8,509 bases of DNA from Paracoccaceae bacterium (GTDB taxonomy: Bacteria > Pseudomonadota > Alphaproteobacteria > Rhodobacterales > Rhodobacteraceae). The position numbers and the translations under genes are program-made. Location: the NCBI GenBank assembly GCA_026982275.1, contig JALSHK010000476.1:1-8509 (forward strand), given 5' to 3'. Shown here piece by piece: positions 1 through 5,388 of the stretch. Each line of letters opens with the position of its first letter. Within the stretch, counting starts at the first letter, position 1. Under the pieces are notes generated by a model, which ran no database searches, was not told the origin of the DNA, and was given only the letters and a program-made list of their open reading frames with translations.

Positions 1-1
1 A

Positions 2-664
2 CGCTCTGGCAAGCTGGGCGAGGCCAGGCTTGGGCTGCTGAGCTATATCGTGAAGGGGTTCAATGCCGATGGCCCGCGGGATGTGGTGTTTGTGCCTGTG
101 GGGCTGAACTATGATCGGGTGCTGGAAGACCGCGTGCTGCTGGCGGCGCGCGGCGAGGGCAAGCCGAAGTTCAATTCCGGGCCGATGGCGGTGCTTCGCT
201 TTATCCGCCATCAGCTCTGGCTGCGGATCACCGGCAAATACCACCGCTTCGGCTATGCCTGCGTCAGCTTTGGCACGCCGGTATCGCTGAGGAATTTTTT
301 GGCGGCAACCGACGGCGCGCTGGAGGAACAGATCGAAACGCTGGGCGGGAAACTGATGGAGGATATCGGCAAGGTGGTGCCGGTGCTGCCGGTATCGCTG
401 ATCGCCTCGATCATGCTGGAGGCGGGCAGCCTGAGCAAAATCGGTATCAAGGGCGCGGCACATAAGCGGCTGAAGGATTACGCTGCGCGCGGGGTCTATA
501 GCCACATCCCGCGCGAGGACGAGGATTACGCCGTGGATGTCGGCCTGCGGATGCTGGGGATGCGGCATATTCTATCCGAGGCAGACGGGGTGTATACCGT
601 AAATGAGGAAAACCGTGAAGTGCTGGAATATTACGCCAATGCGATTGCGCATCTAGGCGTGTAG
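2..664 (+). CDS. PlsB-like glycerol-3-phosphate acyltransferase, C-terminal part (5' truncated by window)
   Basis: The reading frame is open from base 2, so the gene starts before the window; the GTG at 50 is an internal valine codon, not a start. The visible part is about 220 residues. It begins with RSGKLGEARLGLLSYIVKGF, which fits the block III region of the PlsB/GPAT family (usually EGGxSRxGK). It is followed by the block IV-like VVFVPVGLNYDRVLEDR (about bases 83-133). Family members transfer an acyl group to the sn-1 position of glycerol 3-phosphate at the inner face of the membrane, the first step of phospholipid synthesis. The catalytic HxxxxD motif should lie upstream and cannot be seen. 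The C-terminal part (about 380-660) is a charged, helical tail with no motif I recognise. It ends in TAG, followed by a 137-base gap before the next gene, which is probably separately transcribed. A 1-acylglycerol-3-phosphate acyltransferase annotation is the main alternative. Confidence 0.8.
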   Translation, partial: RSGKLGEARLGLLSYIVKGFNADGPRDVVFVPVGLNYDRVLEDRVLLAARGEGKPKFNSGPMAVLRFIRHQLWLRITGKYHRFGYACVSFGTPVSLRNFLAATDGALEEQIETLGGKLMEDIGKVVPVLPVSLIASIMLEAGSLSKIGIKGAAHKRLKDYAARGVYSHIPREDEDYAVDVGLRMLGMRHILSEADGVYTVNEENREVLEYYANAIAHLGV

Positions 665-679
665 TGGTTCCGGAGCAGA

Positions 680-712
680 TTCCAGAGCTTGGAAAGCCGC
701 CGCGCCCTTTTT
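680..712 (+). terminator. weak possible terminator after the acyltransferase gene
   Basis: The arms TTCCA (680-684) and TGGAA (690-694) form a 5-bp stem with a 5-base loop 16 bases after the acyltransferase stop. A run of five T follows only at 708-712, 13 bases past the stem, so this is a poor match to an intrinsic terminator. The rest of 665-801 shows no gene. A TATATG at 762-767 could be a -10 element for the rhodanese gene, but I find no convincing -35 partner. Confidence 0.2.
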
Positions 713-791
713 CCCGAACCCCCGACATTCTGACGCACTCGTGATTTCCCGTCGCCTTGCTTATATGCATGCTAACGAAAATGATCCAAAC

Positions 792-796
792 AGGAG
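792..796 (+). promoter_or_regulatory. ribosome binding site fixing the rhodanese start
   Basis: AGGAG lies five bases before the ATG at 802. It supports this start over the in-frame upstream ATG codons at 757, 769 and 781. The 802 start also places a normal signal peptide exactly at the N-terminus. Confidence 0.75.
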
Positions 797-801
797 TTTC
801 C

Positions 802-1260
802 ATGTCTTTACTCGCCAGAATTACCCCGCTTTTCGCCTTGATTTTTGTGCTGGCCACCGGCGCAAATGCCCAGGTGCAGCAAATGACGCCCGATGAGGCC
901 TATACCAAAGCGCTGGCCGGCGAGATCGTATTGATCGATATCCGCACCCCCGAGGAATGGGCCGAAACCGGACTGCCCGATGTGGCGCTGACCAATAACC
1001 TGTATTCGCCCGATTTCATCCAGACCCTGCTCGCGATCCGTGCGCAGAATCCGGATGTACCGCTGGCACTGATTTGTCGCACCGGCAGCCGTTCGGGCAA
1101 TGCCACGGCGCAGCTCTATCAGGCCGGGCTGACCAATGTGATTGATGTGATCGAAGGCGTGGCCGGCTCCGGTGTGGGTCCGGGCTGGTTTGCCCGTGGC
1201 TTGCCGGTGCGCGCGGCGGATGTGGCGGTCAATGCCTCGATCATTGCTGTCCAGCCCTGA
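802..1260 (+). CDS. exported single-domain rhodanese-like protein
   Basis: A 152-residue protein with an N-terminal signal peptide: Arg6, a hydrophobic core at residues 7-20 and an Ala-Asn-Ala cleavage site at 21-23, so the mature protein starts near Gln24 in the periplasm. The rest is one rhodanese domain. It shows the DIRTPEEW segment typical of the domain's N-terminal strand and an active-site loop CRTGSRS with the persulfide-carrying Cys at residue 92. Rhodaneses move sulfane sulfur from a donor to a thiol or cyanide acceptor; the six-residue type loop with intact Cys suggests a catalytically competent sulfurtransferase. The physiological donor and acceptor cannot be read from the sequence. 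The usp gene follows after 81 bases that contain a stem-loop, so co-transcription is possible but not certain. A role in periplasmic thiol or cyanide handling is inference only. Confidence 0.88.
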   Translation: MSLLARITPLFALIFVLATGANAQVQQMTPDEAYTKALAGEIVLIDIRTPEEWAETGLPDVALTNNLYSPDFIQTLLAIRAQNPDVPLALICRTGSRSGNATAQLYQAGLTNVIDVIEGVAGSGVGPGWFARGLPVRAADVAVNASIIAVQP

Positions 1261-1279
1261 GCTGACCGCGACATAAGGA

Positions 1280-1317
1280 CCCCATTGCGCCCAAGGGCCA
1301 GTTGGGCGAAGATGGGG
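1280..1317 (+). other. strong stem-loop in the leader of the usp gene
   Basis: The inner arms CGCCCAA (1288-1294) and TTGGGCG (1302-1308) pair perfectly around a 7-base loop. The outer arms CCCCAT (1280-1285) and ATGGGG (1312-1317) extend the stem across a small internal loop (TG against AAG), giving 13 pairs in total. No T run follows, so it is not a typical intrinsic terminator. It ends 12 bases before the usp Shine-Dalgarno sequence, so it could act as an mRNA-stabilising or processing structure in the 5' leader or between two genes of one transcript. Confidence 0.6.
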
Positions 1318-1329
1318 GAAATCATATTT

Positions 1330-1335
1330 GAGGAG
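1330..1335 (+). promoter_or_regulatory. ribosome binding site fixing the usp start
   Basis: GAGGAG lies six bases before the ATG at 1342. This supports that start over an in-frame TTG at 1285, which sits inside the leader stem-loop and would add 19 residues without homology to the Usp fold. Confidence 0.8.
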
Positions 1336-1341
1336 CCTCTG

Positions 1342-1800
1342 ATGCGTAAATTCCTTGTGGTCATGGATGATAGCCCCGAATTCCTGAACGCGCTGCGCTT
1401 TGCCGCCATTCGCGCCAAGAAAACCGGAACCGTAGTCGAAATCCTCGGCATTATCGCGCCCGAGGAATTCCAGCACTGGATCGGCGTGGGTGAAACCATG
1501 CGCGCCGAAGCCCGCGAGCGGATTGAAGAGCATTTCAAAGTGTTTTCCAAATGGATGATCGACAAAGAAGGCGTGGAGCCGGAACTGGTGATTCGCGAAG
1601 GCGAGAAGGCCGAGCAGGTGCTGGAGCAGCTGAAAGAAGATAAAGAGGTGGCGATATTGATTTTGGGTGCCGGCTCCTCCGGCTCCGGCCCCGGCCCGCT
1701 GGTGAGCCAGCTTGTGGCGCGCACCGGAGGCGATATGCCCGTGCCGATCACCATCGTGCCCGGCAGCATGAGCAAAGAATCCATCATCGCGGTAAGCTAG
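1342..1800 (+). CDS. universal stress protein (UspA family)
   Basis: A 152-residue cytoplasmic protein with the Usp alpha/beta fold. The first strand is MRKFLVVMDDSPEFLNALRFA with the acidic turn (VMDDS) that normally touches the nucleotide, then an amphipathic helix region (about 50-85) and the strand ILILGAG near residues 111-117. Usp proteins are small dimeric stress-response proteins, some of which bind ATP. The usual ATP loop is G-x2-G-x9-G-S/T. Here the glycine and serine-rich stretch GAGSSGSGPGPLVSQL occupies that place without an obvious closing G-S/T, so ATP binding is doubtful. The strand TIVPG near the C-terminus fits the last Usp strand. The stop TAG is followed with no gap by the ATG of the PLP enzyme gene, implying one transcript and translational coupling. 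Confidence 0.85.
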   Translation: MRKFLVVMDDSPEFLNALRFAAIRAKKTGTVVEILGIIAPEEFQHWIGVGETMRAEARERIEEHFKVFSKWMIDKEGVEPELVIREGEKAEQVLEQLKEDKEVAILILGAGSSGSGPGPLVSQLVARTGGDMPVPITIVPGSMSKESIIAVS

Positions 1801-2985
1801 ATGCCCTTTGATCTCGGCGCCATCCGTGCGCAAACCCCGGGCTTGCAGCATGGCACCCATCTTTTGGCTTGCGGCTCGGCGCTGATGCCGCAGGGGGTGG
1901 TGGATGCCATCACCGGTCACATTCAGCTTGAAGCCGAAATCGGCGGCTATGAGGCCGCCGCGCAGCAAGCGGAGATGCTCGATGGTGTTTACGCCGATAT
2001 TTCCCGCCTGATCGGGGCCAAACCGCAAGAAATCGCGCTTATGGAAAATGCCACCGCCGCGTGGTGTCAGGTTTTTTATGGGTTGAAGCTGAAGGCGGGC
2101 GACAGGGTGCTGACCTGCCAGGCCGAATATGCCGCCAACTATGTCGCCTATTTGCAACGGGCCGAGCGGGACGGGATTATCATCGAGGTGATCCCGAATG
2201 ATGCCAGCGGCGCGCTTGATCTGGCGGCGCTGGAGGCCATGCTCGCCAAGCCTGCAGCGCTGATCTCTATCACATGGATTCCCACCAATGGCGGGCTGGT
2301 GAATCCGGCCTTGGGCGTGGGAAAGCTGGCGCGAAAATATGGCGTGCCCTATCTGCTGGATGCCTGTCAGGCTGTTGGGCAAATGCCGGTGGATGTGGCG
2401 GCGCTGGGCTGTGATTACCTCACCGCCACTGGCCGCAAGTTTTTGCGTGGCCCGCGCGGCACGGGGTTTTTGTATATCCGCGAAGCGATGATCGCCAAAA
2501 CCGAACCCGCCGTGATAGACCATTTTGCAGCGCCGTGGGTGTCTGAGAACCGCTATGAGCTTCGCCCCGACGCGCGCCGCTTTGAGAACTGGGAAAATGC
2601 CTATGCCCTGCGCGCGGGGCTTGGGGCGGCGGTGCGCTATGCGCTGGAGATCGGCATTGAGGCCATTCATACGCGGGCCTGGGCGCTGGCTGACAGGCTG
2701 CGCGACGGATTGCGGCACATCCAAGGCGTAACCCTGCATGATGCTGGCGATACCCACTGCGCCATCGTCAGCTTTTCCATGGCTGCCGCCCCAGGTGATG
2801 TGGTGGGGTATTTGCGATCAAACGGCATTACGATCGGCACTTCGGCGGCCAACAGCACCTTGCTGGATGCGAAATCCCGCAGCCTGCCCACACTCCTGCG
2901 CGCGGCTCCGCATTACTATAATTCGGAAGCGGAGATTGACGAGTTGTTGCGCCTCCTGAAAGCCTATCGCCAAGCCGCACCGTAG
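1801..2985 (+). CDS. class V-fold PLP-dependent enzyme (aminotransferase V / EgtE-like superfamily)
   Basis: A 394-residue fold-type I PLP enzyme, normal length for the class V family. Visible landmarks are ENATAAW (phosphate-binding region, about residues 82-88), the strand with Asp187 in LLDACQAVG, which contacts the pyridine nitrogen, Gln190 three residues later, and the Schiff-base lysine Lys213 in ATGRKFLRGPRGTGFLY. The C-terminal APHYYNSEAEIDELL is the usual class V ending. The loop where cysteine desulfurases carry their catalytic Cys reads GTSAANSTLLDAKSRSL, without Cys, so it is not an IscS/SufS-type desulfurase. The GRKxLRGPRGTGFLY signature resembles hercynylcysteine sulfoxide lyase (EgtE-like) and isopenicillin epimerase-like proteins, but the substrate is unknown. 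The gene has no clear Shine-Dalgarno sequence and starts directly after the usp stop, so its translation is probably coupled to usp. Confidence 0.8.
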   Translation: MPFDLGAIRAQTPGLQHGTHLLACGSALMPQGVVDAITGHIQLEAEIGGYEAAAQQAEMLDGVYADISRLIGAKPQEIALMENATAAWCQVFYGLKLKAGDRVLTCQAEYAANYVAYLQRAERDGIIIEVIPNDASGALDLAALEAMLAKPAALISITWIPTNGGLVNPALGVGKLARKYGVPYLLDACQAVGQMPVDVAALGCDYLTATGRKFLRGPRGTGFLYIREAMIAKTEPAVIDHFAAPWVSENRYELRPDARRFENWENAYALRAGLGAAVRYALEIGIEAIHTRAWALADRLRDGLRHIQGVTLHDAGDTHCAIVSFSMAAAPGDVVGYLRSNGITIGTSAANSTLLDAKSRSLPTLLRAAPHYYNSEAEIDELLRLLKAYRQAAP

Positions 2986-2996
2986 CGCTCCCGCCT

Positions 2997-3027
2997 GCCG
3001 GACGGTTTTGCGACGCAAAACGCCGGC
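2997..3027 (+). other. hairpin just after the PLP enzyme gene
   Basis: The arms GCCGG (2997-3001) and CCGGC (3023-3027) enclose an inner perfect inverted repeat GTTTTGCG (3005-3012) and CGCAAAAC (3014-3021), with a small internal loop. It begins 11 bases after the stop codon. There is no following T run, so it may slow 3' exonuclease or act as a factor-assisted terminator rather than a classical intrinsic one. Confidence 0.55.
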
Positions 3028-3055
3028 CGTTGGGCGTGGCCTCGGCTGCGCCATC

Positions 3056-3126
3056 GGCAGGGGGAATTCTGCCCCCTCTGGCGCAAGCGCCATTCACCCC
3101 CCGAGGATATTTGGGCAATTTGAAAG
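3056..3126 (+). repeat. intergenic palindromic element with GAGGATATTT motif (REP-like, Rhodobacteraceae-type)
   Basis: Two further inverted repeats lie in tandem. The first offers alternative pairings, GGCAG (3056-3060) with CTGCC (3069-3073) or GGGGG (3060-3064) with CCCCC (3072-3076). The second is a perfect TGGCGC (3079-3084), AA, GCGCCA (3087-3092). They are followed by CCCCCCGAGGATATTTGGGC (3097-3116) and AATTTGAAAG. I recall closely similar C-run, GAG(G)ATATTT, GAAG sequences at gene ends across Rhodobacteraceae genomes. Calling it a dispersed repeat is inference from memory, because only one intergenic copy is present in this window. Confidence 0.45.
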
Positions 3127-3130
3127 CTGG

Positions 3131-3144
3131 ACACATGCATGTGT
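3131..3144 (+). promoter_or_regulatory. perfect 14-bp palindrome, candidate operator upstream of nfu
   Basis: ACACATGCATGTGT reads the same on both strands. It sits 19 bases before the -35 hexamer of the predicted nfu promoter, with its centre about 62 bases before the likely transcription start, a position used by many activators. No regulator can be named from the sequence. Confidence 0.4.
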
Positions 3145-3163
3145 TTTGCCACGCCGCGATTAC

Positions 3164-3194
3164 TTGACTTTTTTGCTCAGGCCTACCATATAGA
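3164..3194 (+). promoter_or_regulatory. predicted sigma70-type promoter of the nfu gene, with TGA-N9-TCA overlap
   Basis: TTGACT (3164-3169) is a near-consensus -35. The -10 is either CATATA (3187-3192, 17-base spacer) or TATAGA (3189-3194, 19-base spacer). A start near 3200 would leave a leader of about 20 bases. TGA (3165-3167), nine bases and TCA (3177-3179) overlap the -35 and spacer. This matches the TGA-N9-TCA form of the RirA IRO box, but the pattern is short and could be chance. Confidence 0.45.
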
Positions 3195-3218
3195 TTCAAA
3201 TGCAAGAGAGGCGCACAC

Positions 3219-3779
3219 ATGTTTATCCAGACCGAATCCACCCCGAACCCTGCAACACTTAAATTCCTGCCCGGGCAGGCGGTATTGCAAATGGGCACGG
3301 CCGATTTTCCGAATCCGGAAGCCGCAAAATCATCTCCTCTGGCCAAACGTCTGTTCAGGGTGGAGGCGGTTTCCGGTGTATTTTTCGGGCCGGATTTTGT
3401 TACTGTCACCAAAGTAGATGCGCAGGACTGGACCCATATCAAGCCCGCCATTCTGGGGGCAATCATGGAGCATTACCAATCCGGCGAGCCGGTAATGGAT
3501 GATGAAAGCGGCACCGTGGGCCATGCAGAGCATGACGGGCCGGATTCCGGTTTGGTCAGTCAAATCAAAGAGCTGCTGGATACCCGCGTGCGCCCTGCAG
3601 TGGCACAGGATGGTGGCGATATCACCTTCCACGGTTTTGATCGCGGCATCGTATATCTGCATATGCAGGGGGCTTGTGCGGGCTGTCCTTCCTCGACCAT
3701 GACCCTGAAAAGCGGTATTGAAAACCTGCTCAAGCATTTCATCCCCGAAGTGGTGGAAGTGCGTGCGGTGACGGTTTAG
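3219..3779 (+). CDS. Nfu/NifU-family iron-sulfur cluster carrier
   Basis: A 186-residue cytoplasmic protein with two domains. Residues 1 to about 88 form an Nfu_N domain (MFIQTESTPNPATLKFLPG at the start, then FFGPDFVTVTK). Residues about 107-186 form the NifU C-terminal domain (LDTRVRPAVAQDGGDI, then GACAGCPSS). The CxxC pair is Cys153 and Cys156, which in this family bridges a [4Fe-4S] cluster between two monomers for delivery to client enzymes. Both domains and both cysteines are intact, and the length is normal for the NFU1-like type with an N-terminal Nfu_N domain. AAGAGAGG (3204-3211) lies seven bases before the ATG and supports this start. It is followed after one base by a GNAT gene. 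The upstream promoter region carries a palindrome and a possible iron-regulator site, so iron or Fe-S control is plausible but inferred. Confidence 0.93.
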   Translation: MFIQTESTPNPATLKFLPGQAVLQMGTADFPNPEAAKSSPLAKRLFRVEAVSGVFFGPDFVTVTKVDAQDWTHIKPAILGAIMEHYQSGEPVMDDESGTVGHAEHDGPDSGLVSQIKELLDTRVRPAVAQDGGDITFHGFDRGIVYLHMQGACAGCPSSTMTLKSGIENLLKHFIPEVVEVRAVTV

Positions 3780-3780
3780 G

Positions 3781-4191
3781 GTGCTTTCACAGGCCCTCGC
3801 CGATCTGCATTCCCTGTGCTTTACAAGCCCGCGCCCTTGGCGGGTCGATGAATTCGAAAAGCTTCTCGTTTCCCCCGGTGTATTCCTGATTTCGCACCAA
3901 AACGGCTTTGCCATGGGGCGAATCGCCGGGCCGGAGGGCGAGCTTTTGACCATCGCCGTGCATCCGGATGCGCAAAATACCGGATGCGGCAGCCGCCTGA
4001 TGGATGATTTCCTGTGCAAGGCCACCACCATGGGGGCAAGAGAGATATTTCTCGAGGTGGCAGATAACAATCGGGCCGCCATCGCGCTTTATTTGAAATC
4101 CGGCTTTACCGAAGTAGCCAGACGCAAGGCTTATTTCAAGCCGGCAAGCGGCCCCGCCCGCGCGGCACTGGTCTTCAAATACTCGATTTAG
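3781..4191 (+). CDS. RimI-like GNAT N-acetyltransferase
   Basis: A 136-residue GNAT-fold enzyme starting with GTG one base after the nfu stop, hence probably translationally coupled; no strong Shine-Dalgarno sequence is visible. Motif A is LLTIAVHPDAQNTGCGSRLM, with the acetyl-CoA pyrophosphate loop Q65-N-T-G68-C-G70 matching Q/RxxGxG/A. The downstream LEVADNNRAAIALYLKSGF and RRKAYF resemble RimI, which acetylates the N-terminal alanine of ribosomal protein S18 in enterobacteria. RimI-type and generic small GNAT proteins are hard to separate by eye, so the substrate is uncertain. In related genomes I recall a tsaB gene between nfu and rimI; here there is none. The reading frame is intact and ends in TAG. 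Confidence 0.82.
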   Translation: MLSQALADLHSLCFTSPRPWRVDEFEKLLVSPGVFLISHQNGFAMGRIAGPEGELLTIAVHPDAQNTGCGSRLMDDFLCKATTMGAREIFLEVADNNRAAIALYLKSGFTEVARRKAYFKPASGPARAALVFKYSI

Positions 4192-4220
4192 CCCAAAACC
4201 CGCCCCTGGCAGCAAGCTGT

Positions 4221-4253
4221 GGTTCTTTCCCTGTGAAAAAAGGGAAAAAAACC
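4221..4253 (+). other. hairpin between the GNAT gene and the BMP operon
   Basis: The arms TTTCCCT (4226-4232) and AGGGAAA (4241-4247) pair around an 8-base loop. GGTT (4221-4224) and AACC (4250-4253) extend the stem across a small bulge. It begins 30 bases after the GNAT stop. No T run follows on the + strand, so it is at best an atypical terminator of the nfu-GNAT transcript. Confidence 0.4.
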
Positions 4254-4254
4254 A

Positions 4255-4284
4255 TTGACCCTCCCCCCCGTTAGCCGCTTTACT
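4255..4284 (+). promoter_or_regulatory. predicted promoter of the BMP transporter operon
   Basis: TTGACC (4255-4260) is a good -35. TTTACT (4279-4284) is a fair -10 at 18 bases. A start near 4290 would give a leader of about 75 bases before the binding-protein gene. The -35 begins two bases after the preceding hairpin. I see no purine riboswitch fold in the leader. Confidence 0.4.
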
Positions 4285-4365
4285 TGTCTATCGTTTCTTC
4301 GATCCGGATATGCGGGATTCTGCTCGCCCATTGTGGATTGAAATTTAGTAGTATGGGAGAAATAC

Positions 4366-5379
4366 ATGAAACTGCTCAAAACCCTTATCGCCACAACCGC
4401 CCTTGTCGGCGCTGGCGCAATGGCCATGGCCGGCAGCCATGGTGGCGGTGCAAACCCTGCCGTAATCTTTGATCTTGGTGGCAAGTTCGACAAATCCTTC
4501 AACGAGATGTCCTATACCGGTGCCGAGCGCTTCAAGGAAGAAACCGGCATTGATTATCGCGAGTTCGAACTGCAATCCGATGCCCAGCGCGAGCAAGCGC
4601 TGCGCCGCTTTGCCCAGGCCGGCAATAACCCTGTTGTGGTTGCCGGCTTCTCGAACGCCACCGCGATGAATACCGTAGCCCCCGATTTCCCCGACACGGA
4701 TTTTGTCATCATCGACATGGTGGTTGATCAGCCCAACGTGCGCTCGGTGGTATTTGCCGAACACGAAGGCTCTTATCTTGTTGGCCTGCTGGCCGGCATG
4801 GCTTCCGAAACCGGCACGGTGAGCTTTGTGGGTGGCATGGATATTCCGCTGATCCGCAAATTCCAGTGTGGCTATACGCAGGGCGCCAAAGCGGCCAACC
4901 CTGACATCACGGTTCTGGCAACCATGACCGGCACCGATGGTTCGGCCTGGAACAACCCTGTGAAGGGTGGCGAGCTGACCATGTCCCAAATCCAGAACGG
5001 CTCGGATGTTGTGTTTGCAGCGGCTGGCGGCACGGGGCGTGGTGTGCTTCAGGCAGCGGCTGACGCCGGCATTTATGCCATCGGCGTTGACGCCAACCAG
5101 AACTACATGCAGCCCGGCACCATGCTGACCTCGATGCTCAAGCGCGTTGATGTGGCGGTATTCAATGCGTTTAATGATGTGAATAACGGCGAATTCACCG
5201 CCGGCATTCAGGTTATGGGCCTTGCCGAAGACGGTGTAGGCTGGGCGCTGGACGAGTATAACGCCGACCTGATCACCGACGAGATGAAAGCGGCTGTGGA
5301 AGAAGCCCGCGCCAAAATCATCTCGGGCGAGATTGTGGTTGTTGATTACATGGCCGATAATTCCTGCCCCGTTGAATAA
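4366..5379 (+). CDS. BMP-family ABC transporter substrate-binding protein (PnrA-like, nucleoside-type)
   Basis: A 337-residue periplasmic binding protein, normal length for the family. The signal peptide has Lys2 and Lys5, a hydrophobic core and Ala-Met-Ala at 20-22, so cleavage is near Gly23. There is no lipobox cysteine, so it is a soluble protein rather than a lipoprotein. The diagnostic BMP segment VIFDLGGKFDKSFNEMSY lies at residues 33-50, followed by GFSNATAM, DTDFVIIDM, EGSYLVGLLAGM, FVGGMDIPLIRKFQCGY and IGVDANQNYM, all typical of PnrA/BMP proteins that bind purine nucleosides. Two cysteines of the mature protein, Cys168 (KFQCGY) and Cys334 (DNSCPVE), could form a disulfide in the periplasm. 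GGAGA lies seven bases before the ATG. It is the first gene of the transporter operon and is usually the most highly expressed. The exact ligand is inferred from the family. Confidence 0.93.
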   Translation: MKLLKTLIATTALVGAGAMAMAGSHGGGANPAVIFDLGGKFDKSFNEMSYTGAERFKEETGIDYREFELQSDAQREQALRRFAQAGNNPVVVAGFSNATAMNTVAPDFPDTDFVIIDMVVDQPNVRSVVFAEHEGSYLVGLLAGMASETGTVSFVGGMDIPLIRKFQCGYTQGAKAANPDITVLATMTGTDGSAWNNPVKGGELTMSQIQNGSDVVFAAAGGTGRGVLQAAADAGIYAIGVDANQNYMQPGTMLTSMLKRVDVAVFNAFNDVNNGEFTAGIQVMGLAEDGVGWALDEYNADLITDEMKAAVEEARAKIISGEIVVVDYMADNSCPVE

Positions 5380-5388
5380 GGCAGGTTT

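Noticed and set aside
50..664. A GTG start at 50 for the first gene
   Set aside because: The frame stays open to base 2 and encodes the PlsB-like RSGKL segment upstream, so the GTG is internal.
757..801. N-terminal extension of the rhodanese from the ATG at 757
   Set aside because: AGGAG is correctly spaced only for the ATG at 802, and the extension would disrupt a normal signal peptide.
808..2757. 649-codon open frame on the - strand across rhodanese, usp and PLP enzyme genes
   Set aside because: It lies opposite three well-recognised genes, shows His/Gln/Gly-rich composition without any family motif, and is the usual by-product of strong third-position GC bias.
3330..4082. 250-codon - strand frame opposite nfu and the GNAT gene
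   Set aside because: No recognisable domain; it overlaps two clear genes and has no independent ribosome binding site of note.
4290..4303. Short inverted repeat ATCG-N6-CGAT near the presumed start site of the BMP transcript
   Set aside because: Only four bases per arm; expected by chance in a region of this size.
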